From: Balanoglossus misakiensis
Lineage: Eukaryota > Hemichordata
Length of the DNA stretch: 64,000 nucleotides
NCBI GenBank assembly: GCA_040954595.2
Contig: CM082584.2
Span: 11,036,001 to 11,100,000 of the forward strand
Direction of reading: 5' to 3'
This document shows positions 38,501 through 59,667 of this stretch, one piece after another. Positions within the stretch are counted from its first letter, which is position 1; each line of letters starts with the position of its first letter. Under the pieces are notes generated by a model. The model had not been told where the DNA came from. It did no database searches and saw only the letters and a list, made by a program, of their open reading frames with translations. The position numbers were made by a program, and so were the translations under genes.

Positions 38501-41500
38501 GCCAGGTATCTGTAAAGTTGCCTGTTGATTGAATAGTCTGGAGTTGTTTGCAGGGCTCAGATTGATAGACAATGGCTCGATGTTTGCCCTGCAACTCAGG
38601 AATGGCTGTTTATATAGGAACTCTCAAAAGTGGACTTTGATTACATCTGATTTGCGTTCAAAGCAAATACAACTGTTCGAAATTTCCAAACATCCCCATG
38701 TGCTGAAAACATCTACTTGTTGCCTCCAAAGCAGGTCTAAGTAAACTGAAAATCTGATATGCCAATTGATGATCACGTTCATGATGTATTTTATATACCT
38801 CTCTTTGAAACATGTATGGCATTATTGTGTTCAATTGTTTTTAATTTGCACTGTGTATTTCTGAAAATAATGGTACAAGATGCCAATGTTGTTGATTGTT
38901 GAAAAACCCTACACCAGCTGATGAGAGAATACATTATTTGAACATCGAGGTGGTCTTCCTCTGGTAACATGGTCTGTCTGTTTAGTACAGTGATGTTTCG
39001 TGTTTGTCAAATGCCTGCAGATATTATCAAAGGTAGCATTGTGCCTGTTTCAGTATCCCCAGGGGAATTTCTTTGATCACCCAAGCCATTGTCACCACCA
39101 TTTGAGAACATGGTGGGTCTCTTCAATTATTTAGCCTACACCCATTGTGTCTGAAATGCTTTGTTTGTTTCGAGTGACACCAAGAGTTGCACTCTGAAAT
39201 ACATAGCTGTCATTACGGCATGTGTTTGGATCGAAAAGTCAGTGTTTTTTGCCATGTTGGAAGCAACTTATTCAGAATTACTGGCTATCAAAATCAGGAA
39301 CACATGCAAGATAAGGATAGTGATTAGATAAATTAAATTAAATTAAATGATAAGAGAGGATTGAATATAATAGGATAAGGCAAGTGAGTATGTAATGTTT
39401 CCTGATTGGAAATCCAGAAACGGAACACAGTTTTATACATAGACAAAGTAATGAAAGAATATTTGGACTCGCTGTTTATACACAACAAATGATTGGTTCA
39501 TGTACATGTGTTACAAAATAGACTGCATGCAAACTCTGTAACCTATAATTCTGTCTTCCACTTGCAGATAAGCTGTCTAGATGGCCTGTCCAGGTTTGTT
39601 GCCATGGGTTCTCTCATACTCTCTAACAACGGCCTCAGCTGGCAGGAACTCATTAAGATCCGACACATGCACATTCTAGATCTGAGTCTCCATGGAAACC
39701 CAAAACTCGAAAGAGACCCATATTGTAAGTATTATAGAATTTAAAAAAAATTGTATTCCTAAAGTTCTGGCCATTTATTTAATGGGGATTTGGAATACAA
39801 TAAAAGTTTGTTATCATGCAAATGTTATCTAAGATATATAATATAATTGTTCCTCATGCTTTAACGGAACTCAAAGTCTATGATTGATGTTTGTGATTTC
39901 TAGTGGTCAATTAAATCATAGTGAAGGCTATATATAATTCAGCTGAATGGTATAATTGTATATAATTTATATTGGGGGTTAGCAGGTCATTACTCCTCCC
40001 TACTTTTAAAAGGTACTAGATTTTATGATTTGAAAAACAAACAGGTTTCCAACAACAGAAAATAAACAGTTATGGAGTAAAAGGTCTAAATCTGTCTCAT
40101 TGAAAACAGACCAATTTTGGGAAGTTTAATGCTATCAAGATTTGATAATGTATTGTTGTGTTAGATTTTAAAAGGCCACCAAATAATTGTTATGTTTTTG
40201 TGTACCTGTAACTAAGCCGAGCCTCTTGTCCAAGTACTAATGTTTGGCGAGTAACATATCCACATTGAATAATGAATCTATTTGTCTTTCAATGTCCCAG
40301 CTGCATGGATTATACCTGCAGTCTCTCTAACTTTGAAATGTCTTGAATCAAGGACAATGTACCTGTGACTGCATAGTGCGTTCACAGTACACCCTTTTCT
40401 GTAAGTTGTCAAGGGCGTAACAAAGACCGACTGGTATTCAATATACAGGTATAAACACCGGGCGAGACATGCCACTACACTGCCTTAGCCGTCCAATTCA
40501 ATACACTTTGACCCCCTATTCAGCAGTCAAGTAGATTTGGCCTGCGCATAGCTGTACTTTGCCAATATTGACAAGATCTCGTAAGTTTGATCAATTGTGT
40601 ATATGTATACGTACACAGAATACATGATGTTCACATTGGCTAGTGGACGTGTGTTTTAAATTGGAAATTTTCAGATAGACTCAACCTGTTTTGACCCTGT
40701 TGAATGGTAAAGGATTGCCACATGACAAAAGCATTTAATAATACACACTTTCATACAGTGTAGAATCAAATATATGATTTTTCTAAATTAAAACCGGCTA
40801 GCTTTTTCAGCCCGTCTTAGAATTTGTGCCGTCACTCAGTCTGGACCCGTTTTATCATAAACTGTTCATTAAGTACCCAGAGTGGACCAGATTAGTTTCC
40901 ACACGCAGACATTCCTGTGTTTTACTGCTCTGCGAGTGACCTTCATTCGCGGGTGTAGTCGAGAGTCGTAATTCTCTCAGCGCCTGCCATTGTTGGTCGC
41001 CAACCAGCACAAAAGAAACCATCATCGGACTCTGATTGCCGTGTCCCCAGCCGGGACAAGAGACCCTGATACGGGAGATAATAGAATTTATTACAAAGTG
41101 GTGGTCTGTGAGGAAATAAAGCATCAAGTGCTTCTATACAAGTTTTTAGTAGAAGAGTGAAGTGTCCTTTTTTAGCCCATCACAGACTTATCAGTGGTGT
41201 CAGGCATTGTCCTGAAACAAAAAGTCCGACTGAAGGAAAAGGACATAAAAGTTTAAGTTCAGGTTCAGTAACTTGTAATTGGCTATTTGAACAATAAATT
41301 TGGGGATAATTAACAGCCATATATATTACACACACCTTTTCCATTATGTTACAGATCGGATACATGTCATCGACTGTCTTCCAAATGTCTGGATGCTGGA
41401 TGGTAGAATTATTACAAGTATGTGAGATTTCATGATTAGTATCAGAAAGACAAGCTATACAATCTATATCTCCTTTTGAACCTTGGATTTGAAAATTTCC

Positions 41501-44500
41501 AGATTGCGTTACCTCATTATTTGAGTTATTCATTGTGTATCTAATATGTATGGTTTGGAATTGCTTTTTAGCTGCTGAACGGCTCCAGGTTGAACATTTC
41601 TTTCAAGATTCTGCTCTAACAGACCATCCTGTGGTGAGTGCTTTAATTAATAAAGTCTTTCACCATCATGGTTTGGTCCAACTCCATTATTCTCAGAGGC
41701 AGTGGTGGACCTCTTTACACAGAAATGTGTCTGTTTTGGGGAATTTTGATAACATTTTATATTTTTTTATTCCAGCGACACAAATTTTCCAAAGAACACT
41801 TTGTCCCGTCCTCTATGAAGAGAATTGAAATCAATGGAATATTTGGCGAAAAGGCAAGTGTTATCTGTAATGCAAGCCAGCAGAATCTTGACATGTGGTA
41901 TTGTAGCAACATAAGTCAAGACACCACCCCCCTAAACAAAGACTTCAGTGCTGTATGATGTACCAATTGTGACTGAAACCTCATTGGTAACCTGAATACA
42001 TGCAGAGAAAAATATCGGGTCATAGTATCATACTTAAGTTGGCTCTTTTTGTTTTGTTTTTCAGACAACACATTTGTTTTCACATTTCCCACTACACGGT
42101 GCTAAGAATATAGACACAGACCACAGAAGACTTAAATACCTTGCGTACAATTTACAACAAGAGTTAATGCTAGAATTCCAGTACAAGACAATGTAAGTTG
42201 TGAATCTTCTTGTCCACTGTCAGTTTTACGTACAATGCAAAACCACCAGGCCAAAGCCTAATTTCATATGTTGACTTTCTTGGCTTGCAGAGATCCTAGA
42301 GTATCGTTACCGGAAACTTTCCTGGAAGACCTCATAGATGCCAGGCCAGCTGAGAGGGAGAGATGCAATATGCTTTTGTTACTTTTAGTAGCTTCCTTAG
42401 AGTTTTCCATACCGACTTTTCTGATGAATGAAACTTTAGAGACTGCAAAACTTAGCTTACTCGGGTAAGTAAACTTCAAAGATCTTAGAAAGTCATGTAA
42501 AAATATATGGCTAGGGTGGGAGGGAGAGAAAAAAGAGAGAGAGACAGAAACAGACAGACTGTTCTTACTATAAAAATGTTTCTGATAATGTATTATTTCC
42601 TTTCACAGTTTTGTACCATGCATTGATTTATTTTTGTTGCCAAGACGTGAAAGATGCCAAGCTGTTTCCATTCTTCTGAGTACTGTCAAGGTGGACAGAG
42701 ATGGAAAAGAGGTAAGATGCGTGCATGGCTGTTTTTCAACTTCACATTAAATTTTGCAAGATCTAGTTACATATGGCAATACATTTGATTCATACAAGAT
42801 CCAATTTTCCTCTGCCTATACAGGATGGTGGTCTTTACGACAGACTCTACCTGTGTCTGTATTACACTGTGGCAGAACTCAACAAGAAACAACAGCAAGA
42901 ATCTTATTCATCTATGCAAGTCAAAAAAGTTGCTGTCAATCCAATGTAAGTGCAAAGACAAAGTTTATTTTTTTGCAGATTTTTACTAACCCTGTCATCC
43001 AAGTGAAAGAGAGAGAGAGTTCTTATTGTAAAATCAACACCTCATGTTTTCCATAACCAGATACAGAGAATACAAGTGTCTGCTCGCAGCTGAAGTCATC
43101 CAGTTGATGTGTATAGTGCCAGCCTTCTTTGATTTCATCGAGCGAGACAAAAGTGTCACCAGTCTGCTGATCACTGCTACTGGAGACAATACCATCGTCG
43201 ATAAGATTGGAGAGAGTGTGGACAGGATGAGAAGAAGTGGGGTAAGGAATGGAATTATGACCGTCATGTTGAATAACCGGGATAATTGAGTGTACGATTT
43301 ATTTTCATTGTCATTTTCTACTCTTCCAGATTGATGTAAGAAGAATGTATGAAGATGTTGCAGAGATGATTTTAGACCTCATTCATCAAAATGCCAAAAA
43401 TGTCTTGAACAGACACATATCTCCACGTGGCCAAACAAAATATGTACTAGCAGTAAGTGAATACCTGGCCTATTTATTTGTGGTTCTGTTGAAATGTATT
43501 GTGCTGTGACTCTCTGATTGTTGGTATACCGAGCAATGTCTTGAATAAAAAAGATGAGTACACTGATTGAAAATGGAGGGTGACTAACGTATTTTTTCAC
43601 TTTTGTATGATAGAATGGTTTACCAAATAGACCCCACTCGTCCCCTATCTACTCACCAGTCTATGCAAGTGACTATCACGCCAAGGGAAGGACAACGCCA
43701 GACCACAGGAGAGTCCGTCCCTTGACCGGAAGGAAGCTCCGAGACCCGACCGAGCCCAAGCCGCCGCTTCTCGGAGACCGGCTGCTCGTCGGGCCACAGA
43801 ACGTCGGGTACATCATTGCTCTTCCAGAGCCAGATATTGCTTTAATACAGATGGACGCTGTACCAGGTATGCGTGTCAGCCACTCCTCAGTCACGTACAG
43901 GCATATCAGCATATTGTATAATGTGATTGATTGCACCTATCGTACAAACGTTTCACAGTCACCATTCAGGACAGTACACCAACTGACTGTGGCCCCTGGC
44001 ATACATATATGTATATGTGGTGTAATACAGACCATCTTACTACTCCTTTCAGCTCCCAATGGATCTGTAGTTGTCCATGCCAAGAATCTGGACATACACT
44101 ATAGCTACATGGATATGAAGCATGTAGAGTGGGATGAGAAGAGTAGATACTGGAAACCAAAGGGATCAGTCGGAGACAGGTGGGTTGGCAACCATTAACC
44201 CTTGACCCCACAATGTCTCTCATCAAAAAAGATTTTCTGTGTTCACTGTCTGAATGATTTTTGTACCTCAGGATAACAATCCAGAAAGCTGAGGGTGATG
44301 ATGACGACGTTGATCCACCAAATCCTCCAACGACACCAACACTCCATGGAAGTACGACGTCATTGGCCATCCTGACAGTGGATGATGATTTGGAATCCAA
44401 CAAAACTAAGGCAAGTGTCTTACCGACTTTCCTTTGACATCTCAGATCTGACAAATATTTTTTTTGTGTGTGTATGACCAGTGATGTAGATATAGCCAGT

Positions 44501-46905
44501 CACGGGTCAACACACCTGTCTGACTGGACTAGAAACACCATCTAACATTTTTTTTACTTTCTGGTCTCTGTATGTTTGTCTTGTAATCTCCTCGTCTGCG
44601 GCACAACCACAGGAAATCGAAACGCCAAGACCCATGTCAGCTGTCCTCCAGGAAAAGCTGGACTTGAAACTGAACTTGAGTGATGACGTGCTGAGGTCAT
44701 CGTCCCTTGTGAAGGAAAGCCACTCTCAGCAGCAGATCCATCACGACGTGGACAAACTGCTGGGTCGGAAAGGGAAAAGGAGAGGGAAGCAGGAAACGCG
44801 GAATAATGAGGATGACGACGCAGTGTCAATCGAACACATCGAAAACGCGCTCTACGACTGCCTCAAGGATGCCATGGAAACGGTGAAAATAAACGGACAA
44901 CAGAGTGGGAATGTCACGGAAAATAAGAGAACGGAAGCGGAGGATGATAATACAGGGAAAGGCAAATCACGGAAAAGCTTTGGTGATATTTATGGGAAAA
45001 AATCAAATAAGATCGATGACGTTGAAGAGGGGATGAAAGACCCTGAAAAGGAAGTCAATGGTGGGAATGACAACGGTAGTGACAGATCAGATAAAAATAA
45101 GACAGAGAAGTCAAGACCTTCGTCTTCAAGACATCCAGGGTAAGAAAATAGTTATTTTTTTGCCAATACCTAGAATTCAATTACATGAGTTCATATTTAT
45201 GAAAAAATGATATATTTTGACATAATGACATATTTTATTTTACCATCAACAGAATGACTGAAAGAGCACTGGATGAAATCATGTTGGATGAAGTGGCAGA
45301 AGTCAACATATCTGCTGGTCAACCACAAAGTAAACGGAAAGGAAGTCTGGAATCCAATGAAGAGATAGATATCAAGGCACTTGAAATTCACATAAACACA
45401 AATGTTGATTTGGGTGACAACCCCAGGCACCAAGATGGGGAAACTAGGTGAGTTCGTGTGATTTTACGTACCTTAATGTGGATACTTCCTGCAGGGTTTT
45501 TATGCTTGAGACTCCTCTGAGTTCCTGAAGTTCTGTAGTCCTGATGTGTGTTTTTTTTCATTACTAGCCCAAGACATCTGTCAAGTCCAACAAGATTGAA
45601 GAGTGCCAGGTCTAGAATGAGTTCTGCCAGGTAAGTTTGTTTGTGGATGTTTGGCATTACCTTACCTTACCTTATGCACCTGAGGGACAGAAGTGGATTA
45701 GATAATAAGTACCCAATGCAGACCAATGTTTTATTCAAGCGTAACATTTTCAAAATGGAATTTTCTCATACATTTGCTGCATAGATCCACCACAACACAG
45801 AGGTCACTCCGAACGCTGGTGTCGCAGCAGACAGTGCCAATCATGAACGTCGACATCACCAGACCAGACAGTTCGGTGATGACCGACTATCAGAGAGAAA
45901 GAACAGAAGCCTGGAAGAAGACAGTTGTGCCAATTGTGTTCTCTACACCACGCGCTGCGTCTGCAGGTACTGTATGTGCACCAGAGAGTTTCAGCTCAAA
46001 ATGGAAAACAGAATGCCAGGGTGCATAGTTTATGGGGTCATAAAGTGATCAGTAAATTTTTAAAAGCCATACTGATACATGTATAGACACAGTTATCCTA
46101 CCAATGATCACAATTACTTCTTTTTTTTCCCCTTATAACCATTCACAGTACCAAGTTCAACACCCCCTCCGCCTCAAAGGCCAAGTTCGCCACTGTCAAG
46201 TTCAAGGGCAATCGCTGCATACAAACCCCGTCCCAATGAGAGAACAGGATCAGTACTATCCGGCAAGATTTGCAACGGCTGGCTGGCAAGTGGTAAAAAC
46301 CTTCACCACATGAGCTCCAAAATGAGACCCCGGTCTGGCCATGTGCCAGGATACCTAGATGGGATGGAGCCCAGGCCACAGTCACTACAGGCAAATCGGC
46401 TTCGGTGAGTACCAATATTGTTAGTCTAAACTGCCTGGTACTTTTTCTACCAAATATGATTTCATAATAGCATCAAGGTTACATACCTGTTAATGTTTCC
46501 AACTTCGAGTTTAAATTTTATGTTTTTTTTAATGTTTTCTAGACGGAACAGGTCCAGTAAGTCTGCGGGTACATCTAGATGGAAAACTGGGTCTGGTAAG
46601 TGACGACTTCAGTACCAGCTCAGCCAATCATTGTATCTGCAAGTACCGTAACTATTTTGAACAGTTTAAATATGATGCAGACAAAGATTTCGTGCATCTG
46701 AAAAATCCCAGAACTGTAAATCTTGACTTTGCATTTTCTTTTTGTGGTTTCTCCAGCAAGCAGCGTGTACCGGTCACTGGAGGTTTTGATGCCCGACTAC
46801 ACAAAACAAGCACATCAGCAGAACTACACGGTGCGACAACTGGGCACCCCACCCCTGGGGGCACCTAAACGACCTCCCTCACCTCTTAACATGACCTATA
46901 GGTAG
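35542..46905 (+). CDS. Large leucine-rich-repeat protein of unknown function
   Basis: Twenty-three exons: 35542-35559 (start exon, less certain), 35645-35714, 35851-35978, 39568-39724, 41355-41417, 41572-41633, 41776-41853, 42065-42192, 42291-42464, 42609-42711, 42824-42945, 43061-43241, 43330-43452, 43614-43866, 44053-44179, 44272-44410, 44613-45139, 45253-45447, 45568-45630, 45785-45966, 46149-46404, 46543-46595, 46757-46905. They give about 1116 residues. The N-terminus is an SDS22-like LRR array (LQTLLLRDN, LWKLDLSNNR, MGSLILSNNGLS, MHILDLSLHGNP) with an LRR cap (IDCLPNVWMLDGRIIT). A helical middle follows. Then comes a compact beta-rich block (GDRLLVGPQNVGYIIALPEP to about KGSVGDR) that could be SH3-like. 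The last ~500 residues are charged and Ser/Pro/Arg-rich, probably disordered. SDS22-type LRRs often occur in ciliary or centrosomal proteins, but I do not recognise the family. Two introns start with GC. Confidence 0.8.
35979..39567. other. 3.6 kb intron of the LRR gene
   Basis: No exon fits here. A hairpin-forming inverted repeat (arms 36370-36383 and 36394-36407, one mismatch) and short AT-rich runs near 39320 are the only structures I noticed. Confidence 0.6.
36370..36407. repeat. Short inverted repeat
   Basis: GGATCTGGTGTATC and GATACACCAGGTCC flank a 10-base loop. It could form a stem of 14 pairs with one mismatch. Confidence 0.6.
39725..41354. other. 1.6 kb intron of the LRR gene
   Basis: AT-rich; I see no supported coding or repeat feature. 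Confidence 0.5.
41658..41720. repeat. Decayed copy of the ~90-base palindromic element, copy D
   Basis: Matches the first two thirds of copy C (TTTCACCATCATGG, GTCCAACTCCATT, GTGGACCTCTTTA) in the same orientation, but the terminal inverted repeat is lost. It lies in an intron of the LRR gene. Confidence 0.6.
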
Positions 46906-49527
46906 AACTAAATACAACATCTGCAATCACAGCTCGCATAGAAAAAAATCAGCTGGCAGTAAAAAAATGCAAGGTGTAAAAAAGTCCACTTGCGGTCATT
47001 GCTGGTAATGTGACTTGTTGGAATGGATACTCAGCATACACACCTCACATCAAACTTACTGGAGCAAAGTTGCCACCATTTTTGTCAATAATTTGGTTCT
47101 GTTTGCTAAAGTGAAATTTATTTAGACCCTATGAATTAATATAAAAAAATGGTGAGTAACTTTGCTCCGTCAAAAACATGAACCACACATCAGAGGTGTA
47201 AGTGATGCATGCTCTAAGCTTATTGCCATGCCAGTGCTTGCTTTGGTTATTTCGGGTGTTGCTCTTCTGAAGCTCTGAGTTATAGGCCAGTAAAGCTTGC
47301 CATGGTTCGCTAAATGGTTAAAGCTGTTTGTGCACGTATGTCAAGCATTAGTTAGCTGTTCAAGGTGTGTTTCTTATAATGAACAATTTGCCATACTTTC
47401 AGGGAACCTTAGCGAGTCATAAGTTTCCATACTCCATGCATTATGCATTCTGTAATCATACTTCCTTGTAATGCATGTGTTCATTAAAAAGAGGTGATAC
47501 GTGAATCAGTTCTATTCGTTATAAAGTCCCAAGCCATTTGACACTATTGCACAACAAAGTGCTGGTTTCAAAAATTGAGGAAAACATTGTATGATGATGT
47601 GCATGTTTACTGTGTATTCATGTGTTCTTTAGTTTTTGTGTGTAATGATACATATCATCTTCAAAGTGGTGGTTTCCAATAATGATGTCAAGATAATGTT
47701 CGGTTTGAGAATGAAGGGTGTAAGACTTGTGGTCTAAGAGTTGCGTGACAAGATTAGCAGTAAAGGTAATGAATGAATTTGTCTTTCGATTATTTACTCC
47801 ATCTGGTGTGTGTTTTACAGTGTTACACTAAAGTGTTGTGTTTTGTGTGTTATAACACTATAATCATCACAATGAGAGTCCACTATTAACCTTTTCACCA
47901 CCATGGTTGAGTCCAGATCCATTGTTTTCTATGGTAAAATTGGACCTCTAAAGAGGCAACTAGGGGTGAATGGGTTAAAACACACAAGGACCCAATCCCA
48001 ACGTTTCAATGGCTACAGATGATGTCTGCAGTTTGTGATGTGTGTGTTCCTGATGCACTTAGCACGCGTGTACATGTACTTACACACATGCGCACACAAA
48101 CACCAAGACACACTGCCAACAAAGACACATGGTGTTTTTGCACATTGCATTTTGGGGAGATGTTGGATCTAGTTCTAAAGGCAATCATGTCAAGAGTGCT
48201 GTGGTGAACACAACTTTGCACTGGGTCTGCGTGGTTTTGCTACAAGTCTTTCTCAATCCTGCACCTGTTAACACAGCTTTTAGTATTTTTGTGATTTGTT
48301 TCTTTAGGATATAAGCTCACTACGGTACTTCAAAGTTGATAGAAATCTTAGATCAGCAGTTGTCATTTTCATGAAAAGCTCGACCACCCAAAAGGAAACA
48401 AATTCATTGTTGAAAACATTCTAAATATTAGGCTACTATTGATCGTCATTTTGAAACAAACTGCTTTGTGTATTGTTTCTACTAGTTCCGTCCAATGAAT
48501 GTGTAGATTTTTATACTTTAATTAATTAATTAATTAAATTATTAATTGAGTAGTTTTCTGTTAATGTGTAAATATGAAATGAATAATTTTTTGTACCATT
48601 TACATCTTTGTAGCACATTATCTGTTTTTATGTGTGACCCACCTTACATGAATTTTGAAAAGTATGCATCACACACCCACCCATTTTATCTAAACAAAAG
48701 ATTAATTTGTTGTCATTGGGGGCGTACTATACTGTCATGCCAAAGTTTTCTCCTGAAATTTGTAGTGTCATATGTAAGTCAGAGTTACAAATTGAAGCAC
48801 TGAGTCTTTTGAAAATGAGTTTGTACTTTTGAAAACTACAATAAACAAAATATACAACTAACACATGAATAAAAAAAGTGCAAGGAAGAATAAGGTTTAG
48901 CATTTAAATGTAAATATCCGTCCTATTTTGAGACATTTATTACTCTCATACATCATTTGTATTCCTTCTTTGTATATGATTGTACATTATGTAAATATGG
49001 CTGTGTAAAGTCCGTGTGCTGTTAATATTTTTAAAAGTTTATCAGCGTTGAGCAGTGAACTTTTTTTTCTCAAGATTTAGAAATTTTCTGACATTTGGTC
49101 AAAGTACAGTAAGAAAAGATTAGCTCTCACAGCAATTAGAATTCTTTCAAGAGATGTTTTTTTGATACAATAGACACTGGCATTTTATATAGAAATTTTG
49201 TTACCACTGGCTGACAATAAAGAGATATTGCTAACTTTACTGTTGTTTCGGAGCATTTTAATCAACCCTGAGGTCAACATCATCACTATGAAGATACTTT
49301 GCTGGTCTTAAAAAAAAAAATCCTTATAGATAAGGCCTCATTTATGACAAATTTTAACAGCATAAGATATCAAAACAAGCGGAGATTCTGTGTTAACGCG
49401 TGCCCTCTGTAGTCAGTGTCTATATTTCGGGGTCTGGACGTGTGGAGCTTGATGTGGGGAGACATTTTAATTGTGAACTAGAGAGGGCGCTTTTCTGAAA
49501 CGGTGTGACCTCTTTGTGAGATTCAAC
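46906..49527. other. Long 3' UTR of the LRR gene and CARM1 promoter
   Basis: No coding exon. Contains palindromic element C and an AATT-rich run near 48515-48545. AATAAA near 49215 could end a ~2.3 kb 3' UTR. From about 49390 the sequence becomes more CpG-rich ahead of the CARM1 start. Confidence 0.55.
47886..47978. repeat. Palindromic ~90-base element, copy C
   Basis: Runs from TTAACC to GGGTTAA, in opposite orientation to copies A and B. The reverse complement of copy A aligns across the whole length, with shared blocks TTCTATGGT and GGACCTCTAAAGA (copy A reads GTTAGACCTCTAAAGA). Confidence 0.8.
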
Positions 49528-58129
<8,602 letters not shown>

Positions 58130-59667
58130 TATACCAGCAAATAATAGACTTCATTAGGGTCTTTTCGTATAGTACCATTTAGTCATAGATTCGTTTAGGC
58201 ATTTTACCTTGTTTGGGTAATTTTTTTAGAGATCCGAATACAAGGTGTAAGGCAATAGGTGTACTTCTGTCAAAAAAATCATGACTTCACAAATACTTAC
58301 TATACATGTATGTCAAATGGCTTTATTAGATGTAGAAATAAAAAATGAAGAGTGTATTAGATGGTAGCATGTTATAAAATTTGGGTTGCATTGGCCTCAC
58401 CCTAATATAACCAGTATTTATTTTCTGCAACAATTTCATTCTGTGATATTTGTTTTTCTTTCATGTTTTCTGCCATTCGAATGACAAGTGAAGTGAATTC
58501 CTTTATGGACCAAAACTGACAAAGTCCTTTTAGTAGGTTAAACAAAATTGTAAATTTGCAAAGTCAAGAAGCAGGTGTAATGCTGGTTATAATGAGTGGT
58601 GGAAAGATGGTGACGCCAATAGCAACTTACTTCTTAATTAAGTCTTGCTTTAGTATAGTCAAGAATTGTAGGCATGATGCATCTTCTCAGAGATAAATTA
58701 ACATTTTTGAGCAGCTATGTTAGCGTGTTTAGCTGTGGTGCTTCCGTGTTTCTGACATGCCTTTATAGCTACTCGCAAAAGACTAGTTTGGAGAAGTGCA
58801 GAAAAATTGGACTCCCACCTATCTGTGCGTTGCCAACTGGTCTGTGTGTCTTTCACCCCTCTCTGTCTGTGATTTTCATGTTGGTTTGCCTACAGTTGCG
58901 GCAGTAAGCTGTATTTCATTTTTGCAATGATGTCTGTTGTTCTAGCCACGCACTGTGTGATCAAAAATAGCTGTTTGCCATTGTTCACCGGTTTTTCACC
59001 CCAAATCCATGTCAGACATTTTCTTTTAAATTTTGGTGTTGGTATGTCATCTTCAAAAAATAATAAAACTTATAGCAGATTTCATAGAGTTCCTTGTTAA
59101 TGTTGTTTAAATAGCAATGTTTGTATGAGATCCTCATATTGAGGGTGAATCCCAAAATTGCCCCTTTTGCCGATTTTTCGGTATCTATACAGGGCAACTT
59201 GAGAAAAAAATGCTGTAGCTTTTCTTGTAACGATTGTACTGATATAGTATTGGCGAGCTACTTTTTATACAATGCCTGCGGGTTGGCTAGTTAATTTGCT
59301 CTTAAATGTATTCCTATCAATTCAGTCATGTGATGTCTTTGCTCATGGGTTGCGTTGTGAAATCTACTTTCAGTATGAAGTGTTTTTTCGTTTACATACT
59401 GGAGTGGATTTTAATATAGCATTAATAAAAGGTAGTTTTGATTACAAGACTGGGCGAGGCATCTTGTGTGTGTCTTTTTTATCATTCATGAATTATCCAC
59501 CCTGCAAACAAGATTGTGTCAACTTGTACTGAAAGAAATACACACGGAGACCAATGAAGACTTACTTGTGTACTGGTACATTGATATTTAATGCAAGTTC
59601 ATTTTGGTGAAGATAAAGATTTCAAAATAAAAGTACAAAAACGATTTGCTATACTGATATCTATTTG
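58130..59667. other. CARM1 3' UTR meeting the MED8 3' end
   Basis: No coding exon is supported. AATAAA at 59626-59631 ends about 40 bases before the MED8 stop codon on the other strand. A minus-strand ATTAAA at 59587-59592 could serve MED8, making the two 3' UTRs overlap. Confidence 0.6.
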
